NCBI GenBank assembly: GCA_022478985.1
Contig: JAKSZP010018559.1
Coordinates: forward strand, 62,001-126,000
DNA from: Massospora cicadina
Lineage: Eukaryota; Entomophthoromycota; Entomophthoromycetes; Entomophthorales; Entomophthoraceae
Length of the DNA: 64,000 bases
Reading direction: 5' to 3'
Made by a program: the position numbers and the translations under genes. Numbering within the stretch: position 1 is the first letter of the stretch; the number at the start of each line of letters is the position of its first letter. Shown one piece after another: positions 31,630 through 43,090 of this stretch. The notes under the pieces were generated by a model. It did not search any database. It saw nothing but the letters and a program-made list of their open reading frames with translations, and was not told where the DNA came from.

Positions 31630-32449
31630 GGATTGGCTGAGCCCTGATGTGGGATGATCACCCATGTTCAGTTGACGCATCACTCCCCACGCTCACCCTA
31701 AATTTTGGTCATCAATGGCAAAGATCTACTTATATTTTTGGAATAAAGCTATCACCTGGTCCTTCTGTGCTTCCAATAACCCCATTAATTCATTGCGTGG
31801 TACCACAGTAATTACACTGAGCTGTGATTTGACAGTTAGACCAAATTCATCCAGTGACACAAACTCGTTACCCTGGAGGATCTCCTCCACAGGGGTCAAG
31901 TTTATATATGCCACTATTTGATGTCAGCGGATCTTTAGTGGTTCATATTGTAGGTTTGCTAGTAATATTCTGATCTCTCCATGGGTCTATATTATAATAT
32001 CCGGAGCTACAAGAGGCTCAAACCACAATTGCTGATAGGGTCCAATAACCTTCTCATAATACCAGCTGGTACTTCCACCTCTAACTCAGTGTTTACTATT
32101 ACTTGATGTCTGGAGGGGATGGATAAAGACCCAGCAGCTCTGAGAGGCAGCCCTTGATATTCATATATCTTCTGGGAGAGGGCCCAGGTCCTCTTTTTTG
32201 TCAATGATAGCACATCAGAATCACTCCATCATATAGGCAAGGTAGATTTGTCTCATGTTCTCCAAGCCCTTTGGCGCTCTTCTGGAGGCAAAATAAATTG
32301 GGATCAGCTGCACCAAAATTTTGAAGGACTCCTTTGTCATATCACCGACAGCACCATATTGTCACATTAAAGTGGTTTTAATTACAGATCATAATGATTT
32401 TTTGGCAACATTATTTCTGGGGCTACAAACAGCAATTAACCCAACCCGC
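31630..32449 (-). pseudogene. G3 protease-RT linker and RT start
   Basis: 31914-31726 is open (NLTPVEEILQGNEFVSLDEF..., VITVVPRNELMGLLEAQKDQVIALFQKYK), the usual pre-RT region of this lineage. 32213-32007 adds a less clear piece. Confidence 0.55.
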
Positions 32450-32630
32450 AAAGTTAACGCACTGTACGCTCCTCAGAGACCTTCTTTCCACGACCGCAGA
32501 TCAATACACCATGTAATGTTCCACATCAGGCTTTAAGGTCAACTTCTCCACCAACTTAGTGGACACTATGTTAACTGGAGCATCCGTATCTATTATAGCG
32601 CGGACTCAGGTTTTTGATATAACAATGTCA
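32450..32630 (-). pseudogene. Aspartic protease of G3
   Basis: Minus-strand reading gives AIIDTDAPVNIVSTKLVEK at about 32545-32610, aligning with G2 AILDTGSPVNVISSKLMKK. The catalytic DTG has become DTD, so it would be inactive even without the stops. Confidence 0.7.
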
Positions 32631-34030
32631 CAGTATATAAACTCAGAGTAAGATGAATTCTTATTGTTTAATACGTGGACACTTTTAAGATCTCTTTTCC
32701 TAAGGAAGCTCATAATCCCCTTACCGATTATAGTGTATTCTTTACAAATACCATTCACAGGGTGGGCGACGTTTACCACTTGCAAGGAAGGTGCATCTGC
32801 AGATGAGTCCAACTTGTAAGGGGAACTTGGTGAAACATTTGACAAGCATATGACTTAGGTTGCGTCTGTAATACTTCTTTCTCCATGTCCTTGGCTTGTG
32901 CTCGTGTCAGTACATTTATTCCTCAAACAGCTGCTGATATAGGAATGCGTCATTGTATGGAGGGACTTCCGCTGAATGTACAGTGTTAAGTTCAGGTGGG
33001 ACGTTTGGGATTGGGATAGCGGAGGTAGAGAGTCCCATCTCTACTAGCTCTGACTTCCCTGATATTACTGTTCCTGCTGCACGTGATGGACCCAATGATT
33101 GGGGCTACCTCATTCCAGGTGCCCAGGGCAACTGCATTCAAAAAAAACTCGTAGGGTCTGATTCCTTGATTATTGTAAGATGGGCCTCACTAAAAATTTG
33201 ATTGTGGGTGATCGGCGTAATTAGTCCCAGGTTGGTAGTTGGGCTGTTAACAATAATCAGGTCCAGGCGGAAGTTGAACTGCTGGGGGTAACTTGCAGAA
33301 TCTGAAATGGACAGGTAAATTCTCTTAAATAATAAGGTCTGGCAATAGCGGCGGTATGTTTTCACTCTGTATTGGGTTGAGGGAAGGTATGGCAAGATGG
33401 CGCAAAAACTGATCAATTTTAAGCAGGGGAAGTTGTCATCCAAAATTGGGGTCATGACATTGTAAAACTCGCAGTATGGCTTCACTGTGGAGTTCATCAC
33501 AACGTACACATTGGATTTAGATAAAGTTCCTGCACCAATTAATATGTGTGCTTCCGCCATATATCAATCTGCAAATGTGGTGAGGGTCTCTACGCTGAAC
33601 CCAATGGTCAAGAACTCAGCCTTCCGCTACAACATCTTTACATTTCCTTCAAATAGCTGCAGCAAAATATCCTTCACATCTTGTTATGCAACAGAACATT
33701 TTAAAAGATAGCAGGTGACTTGGTTGGCACTTCCAACATCAAAGGTGGATATTAACAGTTTTGCTTTATGCTAATCTGAGGCTCCTTCCATCACAAACTC
33801 AAACTGCTTAAAGAACCCATGAATATTCCCATTGTGATCAAACAGAGGCGAATTTATCAATATAAACCATCTTAAGAAGCTCATACTGCCTTTTTAGCAC
33901 AGCGTCTAAGGAAAGCTTGAGTTCTGCATATTCAACTAGTGTGGCATGGTGTGAAAAGCCCCCATCAAAGCAAGCCTGATGTGACATGGCCGGTGACTGG
34001 AGAATTTTTATCTTTTTGTGATTGATCAAA
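32631..34030 (-). pseudogene. Gag region of G3
   Basis: Between the protease and the PBS. 34122-33838 (partly in the LTR/leader) and 33560-33138 are the longest frames. No zinc knuckle or capsid motif is clear; assignment is by position. Confidence 0.4.
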
Positions 34031-34034
34031 GGGC

Positions 34035-34052
34035 CCCCTGTAGTGAGCACCT
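34035..34052 (-). promoter_or_regulatory. Primer-binding site of G3
   Basis: On the minus strand AGGTGCTCACTACAGGGG, one base inside the LTR; one mismatch to the G2/G5 site. Confidence 0.8.
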
Positions 34053-34053
34053 C

Positions 34054-34622
34054 TGTTATAATTTTGGCATATTTCAAAGATACGCCAAAGGGTTTTTGCG
34101 CAGGGTCAAGCCCACAGAGCAATAAGACGGAAGTTATGGAGATTGTTGTTCCTCAGAACACACTTAAAATAAATTTATTAATAAGAGCAATTTCCTCAAT
34201 AACACTTTTTTATTTAATTTGATATATACAGCGGATCCTTGCTGTTCCTCTCACAATCTTCTACTAATCCTCCAAGTTTTAATCTTCTCATCTTGTTATA
34301 TTAGCAACTTCAGTCAATAATGTACCTTTTGCTTAGACTATTCATTCCACCATATTCTAATTGGTTCCAGCAGAGTCTACTATTCATTAAATTCACTATC
34401 GCATAGCTTGAGGAAATATAGCATTTATTTGTTGTATGTCTACATCGCCCTATTATCTGATTTGGAATCTTTCCACTAAGTATTTGTTTGAAGCTTGGTA
34501 TTGCCCTATTGCCTTATATCAAGGCGATCTCATTAATATTATTAACTACTCAGAATGGCTAACCTCACCCATTCTACTGTAATACTTAGGGCTTATTGTC
34601 CAATAATATCAGAATCATGACA
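34054..34622 (-). repeat. 5' LTR of G3
   Basis: 569 bp; on the minus strand it starts TGTCATGATTCTGATATTATTGG and ends CCAAAATTATAACA. Matches 21344-27184 once LB1 is removed. Confidence 0.87.
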
Positions 34623-36080
34623 CCTTTTTACAATTTCTTTGCTCTGCGCCAAGATGGCTTCCAGGTGAAATTATTTGAATAAATTTTGTGACAAGAACCA
34701 TGTCCTACCTTTGACAGATGTCGTTAAAACATCATTCCTCCATTACACCCTGGACCTCCCCATGAGAAACGCCCTTGTATGGCAATCTCCCCCTCCCAAC
34801 TTTGACCAGCTGATTGAAGCTCTTTGGGGCGATTTCCCTGTCCCAACCCATAAGGGGCCAGGAATTTGGACGTCATATTTCACCAGGGGTGGCTTCTGTA
34901 GATATGGGCCCCAAAAACTCATGTGCGCCTCTGAAAAGGAGATTTTATCCTTCCATTCTTTTGTTTTTGGTGGAATTTAAAGGCTAGCAGGGGTCCAACC
35001 CCAAATCTAAATTAAATTTCTCAGTTGATTCCACCATGATGATGTTTCCCGCAATTGCCCCTATAATTATGGCGCTTAAGACTATTGTTTCTCCCTTGTA
35101 TGGGGCAGAGCTCCTCAATGATCCTTTCCACATTTTGGCAGTATTTGAGGCTTTGGAAGAGTCTAGCCCCGAATTGGACAATGACAGGTCAACAAAAATG
35201 TTATTCCCTCCACATTGCGCTCCTACGGTGCAGGCCAGATCATCTATGAAGGTCCTGGTGGTGATTGACTTAGAAAACAATGAACAACTGGCCAGTGGAT
35301 CTGGTATGGGGTCACTGACGCCCAAAAACGCGTTTTATAACGCGAATTATATAAAATTAAATGAGTTAAGCATCAGCTACTGCAACTCTGACGAAGACCC
35401 ATTCATGTGTACCAAATCACACCTGAGGACCCGCGCCTGACCACTACCATTATCCGCAGAATACAGGAGGTGGAGAAAGAATTGTTTAAAAAATAGAAAC
35501 GGTTTTCAACTTCTGATGATATGGTGGGATTTGTGAAATCTTTAGTGAGAGTTGCCAATTATACCTCTACATTTTTATGCAAAAAAGTATTCTAAAGGCA
35601 TGATTAAGCCTGATGAAGGGTTTTCTGGTGAGGTATTGTCGTTACTGCTATGAAAAAAATACCATCCTGGATATTTTTTGTTGACTGTACCCTTTCATCC
35701 CCTTTAAGGAAAATTTTCAAGGCTATTTAGTTAATACAGGAGCTCTGAGAACTTATTGATCAAAAATTAGCCAACTACCTTGAGTTGAATTACTTTTTAA
35801 GGTGGTATGGTTAGGGGAGGGGCTTCCCAATGTATTTTACGCTGAAGTTTCTGGGTTAAGTGGATTATCAACTTGGCAAATATAATTTGGCTGACCGCTT
35901 CAAAGCAATAAAAAACCTCTTGTACACCATTATTTTGGGATCAAAGTGGTGGCTACAGTTTGGCGTCAGAACCAACTTGAAAGACAATACCTTGCCATTA
36001 ACTTTGAAAGAATATTCAAAATATAGTTGTCCCCTTGTCTGAAGCTAACTCTTAGGGCGATTTTCCCAATGGTTAAGGTC
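34623..36080 (+). pseudogene. G1 Gag/protease region, segment 3a
   Basis: Frames 34675-34980 (LPLTDVVKTSFLHYTLDLPMR..., a Gag-like stretch), 35036-35440 (unrecognised) and 35860-36042 (TIILGSKWWLQFG, resembling the ILG-x-x-W motif that follows gypsy proteases). The order suits Gag then protease, but the DTG/DSG motif is not visible. Confidence 0.45.
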
Positions 36081-36676
36081 CACAAACTCACTCTCACTCT
36101 GTTAAGGGATCCCTATTTGGAGGTACCCTTTCTTTTGCTTAGAAGGGCTGGAATCTTCATTTGATGCAGCTTCATCCAATGTACTACCATCTCATTCTGA
36201 GTTCATTGTGAGTTTAAATTTACTGCTGATCTAGTGCGTATAGCTTCACCCATTTACCCTTTAAACATATGAGAGTAAGCAGCCTTAGAGGTGTAAGTTA
36301 AAGGAGCAGTTAGTTAAAGGTGCCATATGTCAGCGTACCTCCCAGTATGTTCCCCACTTCTGTAGGATTATACTGATGGTACCTTACACCCAAGCATAGA
36401 TTATGGAAACATAAACAATGTCATGGGGCTGGATTTGCATCCCTTCATGGGTGGACTCACAGATTGCTCGCTATGTGTAGAAGGCTAGATTTTTCTCTAA
36501 ACTGGATAGCTTAGGAGCGTTTAATCAGATCCATAGCAATAAGGGCCAAGAGTGATTAACCGTGTTATAAACTAGAAAGGGAATTTTTCAGTTTCAGGTT
36601 ATGCCCTTTGGGCTAAAAAATACATCTTCTATCTTCCAATGCTTTATAGATGCGGCCTTAGGGGACCTTCTGGGTG
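36081..36676 (+). pseudogene. Reverse transcriptase of G1, 5' half
   Basis: ARFFSKLDSLGAFNQIHSNKGQE and TRKGIFQFQVMPFGLKNTSSIFQCFIDAALGDLLGV (about 36480-36676) are chromovirus-type RT blocks. The frame stops at the G4 LTR and continues at 46235 with YMDD. The last five bases, GGGTG (36672-36676), are the left target duplication of G4. Confidence 0.8.
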
Positions 36677-37160
36677 TGTCAGACAATTACAAGTCCAATA
36701 TTGTGAGAAGAGCGTCTTTTGGAAGTAATTTCAGATAATATTAACCAAGAGACCCTGGCTGATTCTCGGTGGAACCATTCAAATTGGAGTAATACTTTTA
36801 TTAATGCTTTTTTGGCCAAATAGCACGAGTTTGGGTAGTTGGATTGCATTAGTTATGCGGCGGAATCAGGGTATTCCATCTGAGGTTCCTCCATGGCCCA
36901 GTTACAGTTTATAACACACACCTAGGCGGAGACCACCCCTTTTATATAATTGGAGAGTGTCCCTCAAGGTGCAAATAACTTCCTACTCAATGATTGGGTT
37001 AAATAAATTAAATATTTACCTCACGTATTTGTCCTACCTGCCATTGACCCTCTATCAGCCATTCCATCAAGCCAAGGCGTCTTGAGAGCCACAATAGCTT
37101 GAAAACCAATATTTCCTAATTTGGCTATTACTAGCCTAATCTAGATTTCGCGCCTCAATC

Positions 37161-37174
37161 ACTTTGCACCTCAA
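37161..37174. repeat. H2 target-site duplication, left
   Basis: ACTTTGCACCTCAA, exact copy at 39078-39091. Confidence 0.9.
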
Positions 37175-37190
37175 GAATTAATTTATTTGA

Positions 37191-37219
37191 GGTACGCCGA
37201 CCAGGGGACGGATAGTACC
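37191..37219 (-). other. LINE-type 3' hairpin, H2
   Basis: Outer stem GGTAC/GTACC and inner CCG/CGG; both differ from LB2 (GGTAA/TTACC, CTG/CAG) by paired changes. Confidence 0.85.
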
Positions 37220-37343
37220 AAATCACAACACCAAAAAATGAACAAAAAAACTACTAACCAAGTGGGAAGCGGAAAACGCTAAGCCACCATGGCAGAGGGT
37301 GAGGAGGGGTTGGGGGGTTGGTCCTCAGAAAGACCCGCCCCAA

Positions 37344-38987
37344 TCATGGGATGTTGGTTACAATATCAGACCAGAGCAGAGAGCCAGGGCGTTGGGGCAT
37401 CCACATAGTGGGGGTGGAGGTCAGCGTAGTAAGATTTTTCCACTTCCTCATCAAGATAATGATGGGAAAGTGTTTCAACAAAAGCTGCGAGGAGAACTTC
37501 AGCTTCTTTGCGGGCTTCAGGAAGTTGGGTGAAAAGGGAGATACTGTGGCGGGTAATTTTGGCTGAGGGGTTGAATAAAGCAAGTGTTGCGACATTCATA
37601 ACAGCAACTTAAGCATCATAAAATAGTTTTGAGATGTTGCTGCAGACGGATTTAGGGAAATTGGGGGAAGAAGAGGGTGAGCAGGCCGTGTTTGAACTGA
37701 GCCACTGACTGGGCCACCGCGGTGCATAGTTTTGGGCACTGAGGAGAGGCCACTGCAGCTAGGGCGAGCTGGTGGTCACTTTGGAAGGGGGCTGTATTTG
37801 GCAGAGGAGCGAAATGGTGAGGGGTAGGGGTTTCATCGAAGTCAGGAAGGAAAAATTTCTCCTGACCATAATCAAATTGGCTGAGAGGTTGGCCTTTATG
37901 CTTACTAATGAGGACATTACCTGATTCATCAATCTCAGCCAATAGATCCCATGGATTTTGGTTCACAAGGTAGTGGCGTTCGAATTCAGGTGGGTGGGAT
38001 TGGGCGAATGGGCGGCTGCTTGGGTGCTAATGGTGGTCCAAGCATTGCTCTAATTAGCTGGGGTGGATTTAGGTGGGAGAGTGAGGCTGGAGGTTTTTTT
38101 TTGGGTGGGGGCTGATTTTCTACGCAGGCCCACCAAATGATATTGGAGGGTGGGAGGGGGCAGCAAAGTGCCCCATACTGAACCCCCAGAGGGGGCTCAG
38201 AAGCCGCAGCAGCGGAAGTGGCCTTAGGGCACACTTTTTTTGCATGGTTGAGGCCAAAGCAGAGGGAACAAATCTTCCAACCATTATTGACTCGAGCCCA
38301 AAAGAAATGATCAGGCGCTGCAGCCACACTAGTGCGGGGTGGGATTTGTTGGGCTATGGCAGGGTGGTGTGGGATGATGGTGGCAGTTGTATGAGGAGCA
38401 GCAAGGCGCTCCGCATCAGATGGAATGGCAAAGATGAGGTTGGGCTGAGTGCCATAAGCCATAAGCCCCATGACCAACTGGTCATACAAAACCTGGGGGC
38501 GGGAGGTGGGATGGGAGATTTGCAAAGGATACCACCAGGGTGGTGTCTGAAGGGAGGCGAGCACGGGTTGTGGGATTGGGGGTATTTTTATAAATTAGAG
38601 GAGTTTGCGCTGCCGCTTCTAATCCTCCTCAGATTGGAACCTGATGTCAAAGTAGCCCTTAAAAGGGCGAAAGTCTATAAAGCCAGCCAGCGCAAAGGCT
38701 GCAGTGGCTAGGTTGATAATTGCCTTATTGGCATATGGGAACAAACGCCCATAGTCCACTCTGAGGCAATAGAAAATGACGGAATGGGGGAGGGCGAGAG
38801 GATGGGGGCGAGAAGGGTGGACGCGCGCCAGTTGGAGCGCTAAGTCCCGTGGGGGGACAAAATGGCTGGATGCAGTGGGCGGGCTGTTTGAGCCCGTCTG
38901 AACATGCTTGCCAACAGGGCAGAGAATGCTAGGCGGGGGTGCACCACTGCCCCACACTGGGGTGGCAGGTGGCGGAGCTGAGGACAT
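37344..38987 (-). pseudogene. ORF1-like protein of H2 (Pro-rich start, two RNA-binding-type domains, CCHC knuckle, C-terminal domain)
   Basis: Frames 38987-38619, 38564-37986, 37966-37652 and 37595-37344. Order: Pro-rich start (MSSAPPPATPVWGSG), YGRLFPYANKAIINLA...GYFDIRF, YDQLVMGLMAYGTQPNLIFAIP, a canonical C-x2-C-x4-H-x4-C knuckle (CSLCFGLNHAKKVC), a Pro-rich linker, NPWDLLAEIDESGNVLIS, and a final SLFTQLPEARKE...FVETLSHHYLD segment. The middle part follows the same plan as LINE ORF1 (GFETADEA block, HKVIKEELRKGLVAYGEI block, knuckle), but the sequence is far diverged and the last ~200 residues have no match in the LINE ORF1s here. Three or four lesions separate the frames. Confidence 0.82.
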
Positions 38988-39077
38988 TAAAGAATAGTCT
39001 TGGGCAGACGGCTGTGGATACTTAAAAAGTTAAATCTAAAATCACTCAATAGTAACTTCGAGTGGTAAAAGAAAGTT

Positions 39078-39091
39078 ACTTTGCACCTCAA
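39078..39091. repeat. H2 target-site duplication, right
   Basis: Exact copy of 37161-37174. Confidence 0.9.
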
Positions 39092-39341
39092 TAAAATATA
39101 AATACTAAGCAATGAGATATTGAGAGGGTTTGGTTTTAAACCCCAAGCTTACCATATTATAGATTATAAAATACAGAAATTTAAATTTGTAAAAATTTCA
39201 TATTTTAATTTTATTTGGTCTAAATTCCTTAAAGCCATTTATTCCCGCAATTAAAAATATTAACTCTTCCTGTTAAAGTACTGTTGAAGTTCAGGTGTAA
39301 GAAGCACCAGTGAGCATAAACCCAGACTAAATTGCAACAAG

Positions 39342-39359
39342 TAGTGCTCAATAAAGGGA
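39342..39359 (+). promoter_or_regulatory. Degraded primer-binding site of G4
   Basis: TAGTGCTCAATAAAGGGA, two bases after the LTR; 14 of 18 positions match the G2 site. Confidence 0.65.
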
Positions 39360-40220
39360 CTGTATACTACAAAAACGTACTAAAAAATAGAGATTGGTGG
39401 GAAGGTGACCCTCATAACCTCCACGCTGCATCTCAACCAAGGCTAGCTTTAGAGCAACAACCAGCAAGTGCTTTATTTCGCCTTAAAAGGCTTGAGCAGC
39501 ACTCTTCTCAAGGCCCTTATGGGGCCTCCCCTATCATTCATAAACCCCTTGTCCAAAATGAGTTTACATCTGGTAAGGGCAGTATTGCTTACTTCCGGTA
39601 TGTGTATGAATCAATGATGGAAGGAGAGACTGACCTGCAAAAACTCAACTACATCCTCCCCTACTTAAGTTGTATGGCTCAAGAGATAATGGTTTCTAAC
39701 ACGGTCAACCTCAGCACCTAGGAAGAGGTTAAGCAAGCGCTTATTGAGGTATTTGACTCTATACAGAGTTTAAGAAGGCAAAAACATGACTTTAGGTGCT
39801 TTAATATGCAAGAGGGATAGTCAATACCCTCTTTTATTGAGTGATTTTTTAGTGAAGCTCAACCTCTGTTGTTAGCAAAAATGCTACCTCTAGATGATGC
39901 TATTGTTGCTATTTTGGCTTTCTTGACATCTCATCCCTTCTTTGACGATGTATATCTCTTCTGTAAAGCGCTCCTACCAACATATATGGGATATCAAGGA
40001 GGCTCTGCTAGCGGTGGCTAACTTATTTGAATGTGATGCTATGCCAGGAGCTCTTAAAAGAAAATCCACTCCAAACACAGCCAGCATCTTCTATGGCTGT
40101 CTCCTTTTGGAAATCTACTCCCGCGGAGATGCAGCAATGAAATGCTACTCCTCCACATGCAGATAGGCAGATGATACTAACATTTTCATAGCATTACAAC
40201 CCTCCATCTTCAGGTCTTAA
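39360..40220 (+). pseudogene. Gag of G4, capsid remnant
   Basis: 39332-39721 has GSIAYFRYVYESMMEGETDLQ...LSCMAQEIMV, matching G2 Gag GSIASFLYVYEAAMEGATD...GRMAQEVMV. Further pieces to about 40040. The long coiled-coil N-terminus found in G2 is absent, so ~1 kb has been lost between the PBS and the capsid. Confidence 0.75.
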
Positions 40221-41357
40221 AGTTCAGCCAATGAAGTTAGCTATCACTTTGCCTTGCTCCCCTCCTTAGTCAAAGCAGTCTTTCATAGTGCCTCAATTGT
40301 CACGTCCCGCAAAGGCGCTATCTTTATCCCCCTCAGCCTCTCCTCTTTCCATCCCTAATACAAACCCTATATGTTATGGGGAATCTCAAACCTACTACTT
40401 CACAGGACATATGTAGAGCTGTGCCAATTAAAGCGCCTCTTCCCATAGCTGATAGGGTAGAAGAGCGCTCCAAGGGCCTCTCCTGCAGCAAAGGAAGACT
40501 TGAACGTACTTCACAGCCAGTTGACTCCCTGACGTACATTTATATCCCCTCCAATGCCAAATCTAAAGGGGGTGTGAAGATGTTGGTCATTATGTTTTAG
40601 GAGCTTCAGGTGAAGTGGAGGTACCCAACAGGTTGAACCCTGAGAGAGTGGATATGCTAGGATACCCCGCAGAAATTAGCTTCATCAAGTGCTGAGGGAT
40701 CTGGAGGCTATTGATACTGCCAGTGATGCCAACTAGCTCATTGCCACGCTGATCTGATCCACACAGTGTGTGCATACCCTTCAGTCCATCCAAAAAACTC
40801 CCTGAAACTACCAAAGGACTTGGTTCCACTATCCATCTAAAGGAGGTCTTTTCTCTTCCCCCTCAACCTGGGAGGGGGAACTTTGACTAAAGTGGAGAAT
40901 GTTTTCAACGGAGTATGATTCATAGTTATCCTTGACACCAGATCCCCTGTTAACGTTGTGTCATCAAAACTTATAATAAAAGTAAGCTGGCCCCTGACTA
41001 GACTACACCCAAGTGATTGGTACTGCTGGTCCAACAGAGCTCGTGCTATTGGGGCCTACTACCTTTATCCATTCAATCTAGAAAGCACTCTTATTGGCCC
41101 CATCGATGGCTTTAGCAACATTACCTATGATGTGCTCATAGGCACACAGCTTATAATTGAGTATGACGGGAATATCAACCTGAAACAGGGCTGTCTTTCT
41201 CTGCTTAATTATAAGGTTCCCCTGATTCTGGCCGACAATGAGCTGAATAAAAATGAATATGCTTGCTCAGTTGAGTATCCATCTTCTGCTTTATCCCTAC
41301 AATACATGACAGCGGGCGGAATACAAAGAAGCTTCCTGAATTTGTGGATTCTCTAGA
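40221..41357 (+). pseudogene. Protease region of G4
   Basis: Degraded start at about 40930 (ILDTRSPVNVVSSKL; DTG changed to DTR), then the open frame 40958-41356 with YDVLIGTQLIIEYDGNINLKQGCLSLLNYKVPL, parallel to G2. No zinc knuckle is seen upstream. Confidence 0.78.
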
Positions 41358-42555
41358 GTGTATCCCTTCTATGCGTTTGAAAAGGTTTTAATTAAGGAGG
41401 GTGAACAATGGGTGATTGACATTAAGATTTCTTTGCAAATCCTTCATAACTTTCTACTACACCTCATCAGAGTTGACAAAGTTAGTCCTTTGGAGACCAG
41501 AGTATTTCCAGGCGCTCCAATCCCTTGTTATAAGCTACTTATCAATTTGCTGTTGAGTAATTTTACCAAGAAGGATCTGGTTGTAAAAAAGCGTCAAGAG
41601 ATTGGAAGAGGCCTGCTGATTCCCAATGAAGAAATCAAGCAGGTTCACTGTATTAGGTCTATGGCGGATGTGGGCTTACCTGCGGACCAATCGTTATGCA
41701 CTCTTCCAACTGTTCATATTTCTGATTAATTAGCCTCCATTGATCTTGACAAAGTCCACACTCTACTAGAGGCTTAAAACGACATTTTTTAATATCTGAC
41801 ACTGACTATGGGATCATGAAGCGTTGTACTCATACCATTAACGTTGGGGATGCTTGCACTAGACGATCAAAACCTAATCCAAATCTAAAGTTGAGGAGCA
41901 ACAGATGTAGACTGAGCTCAATCAGTTACTAGACGCTGGGTTGTTGGTGCCATCCCAAAGCCCTTGGTCGTCCACTATCCTACTAATAAAGAAGAAAAAT
42001 GGAGGTCATCTGGTAGTTATGGACTACCACAAGCTGGACAACCTCACCAGGAAAGATATTTACTCTATCCCCCATATTGACAACGCTCTGGCCCAAGTCT
42101 CTAGGTCAAGGTTCTTTTCCGCTATGGACTTGACTAGTGGTTATTATAAAATTAAGCTTTCTCCTTAGGGCCAGGAGAAATGCGTACTTATCTGCAGCAA
42201 AGGCCTGTTCCAAACCACTAGGCTACATCATGAATTGTGCAATGCGCTTGCAACTTTTCAGTGGGCTATGGACCACATTTTCCAGGATCCTAAACTAAGA
42301 AGTGTGATCATTTATCTTAATAAAATCACAGTTTTCTCAAAAATATCAACGAGCACCTCCAACACTTAAAGGTAGTATTCCAACGATTACGGGCATCTAC
42401 CATTAAGATGAAGCCCTCCAAATGTACGTTTTTACAGAAGAAGATTGGTTTCATTGGGCACGCAATCTCCCAATATGGAATTAAACCTTCCAAGGCAAGA
42501 TTGAAGCAATCTATAAAATGACTGCGCCTAAAGTCTTCGTGACATTCAGGTATTT
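41358..42555 (+). pseudogene. Reverse transcriptase of G4
   Basis: 41358-41729 (pre-RT, includes GEQWVIDIK), 41941-42168 (KKNGGHLVVMDYHKLDNLTRKD, FFSAMDLTSGYYKIKLS), then broken frames with YLNK in place of YLDD near 42310. TAA, TAG and frame changes throughout. Confidence 0.8.
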
Positions 42556-43090
42556 TTGGGCATGATGGGGTATTACCATCAATTCATCACCAAATTTGCC
42601 CAGCTAAATGAGCCTTTTCCGCCTCTTGGCAAAAAACACTCCTTTCCATTGAGTTCTGGACAAAAAGCCGCATTTGAAACCCTGAAAGAGCTATTGCAAC
42701 AAATGCCTATCCTCTGCCACTCTGTTTATGAAAAAAGCCAGTCATGTAGTTCACAGATGCCTCCAATTTTGTTGTTAAAGCTATCTTGGCTCAATTAGAT
42801 GAGAATGGAGTCAATCATCCCGTCTCCTACTTCAGCAGGATGCTTTCAAAGGTGGAACGCAAGTATAGCATCACTGAGTAAGAGTGACTTGCCATCTTGC
42901 TCATCATAAGATATTATCGCCCTTTCTTATATGAGATCTCATTAAAAGTGGACTCTGACCACGCCTCTTTGAAGTGTTTACAGGATATGAAAGATCCCAC
43001 TGGGCGGTTGGCATGCTGGTCTTTGAAGCTCCACCGCTATGATATGACCATTGAGCACTAAGCTGAGATCCGCCAGATGAATGTCAATGG
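42556..43090 (+). pseudogene. RNase H domain of G4
   Basis: 42556-42798 (MGMMGYYHQFITKFAQLNEP...) and later pieces (SYFSRMLSKVERKYSI, DHASLKCLQDMKDPTGRLA) match the G2 RNase H in order, with several lesions. Confidence 0.75.

Larger units (their letters stand above)
21344..34622 (-). mobile_element. G3: Ty3/gypsy retrotransposon, minus strand, carrying LB1 and H1
   Basis: Two LTRs (34054-34622 and 21344-27184, the latter split by LB1) flank a minus-strand internal region with PBS, Gag, protease, RT, RNase H, integrase with a GPY motif, and a polypurine tract. Target duplication CCTTC (21339-21343) and CCTTT (34623-34627). Sequence decay is strong, so no long frame survives. H1 interrupts the RT. 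The PBS and the DTG/VNIVS protease resemble G2 and G4. Confidence 0.85.
37175..39077 (-). mobile_element. H2: ORF1-only LINE-like element, minus strand, complete
   Basis: 1903 bp between exact 14-bp duplications. Minus strand: start AACTTTCTTTTACCACTCGAAG, 5' motif TATTGAGTGATTTT, ATG at 38987, a chain of long ORF1-like frames, hairpin (37191-37219) and tail TCAAATAAATTAATT. There is no room for an RT or endonuclease. The precise ends, identical in layout to H4, show that this is the complete element rather than a truncated LINE. Confidence 0.92.
36677..39339 (+). repeat. 5' LTR of G4, split by H2
   Basis: 36677-37174 and 39092-39339 align with the 3' LTR (start TGT, shared ACAAGTC, ATATTGTGAGAAGAGCG, ATACTAAGCA and GTGTAAGAAGCACCAG; end AACA). 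Confidence 0.87.

Noticed and set aside
34984..35325. 113-codon minus-strand frame as protease or other protein
   Set aside because: No DTG/DSG motif and opposite to G1 orientation; overlaps a plus-strand G1 segment.
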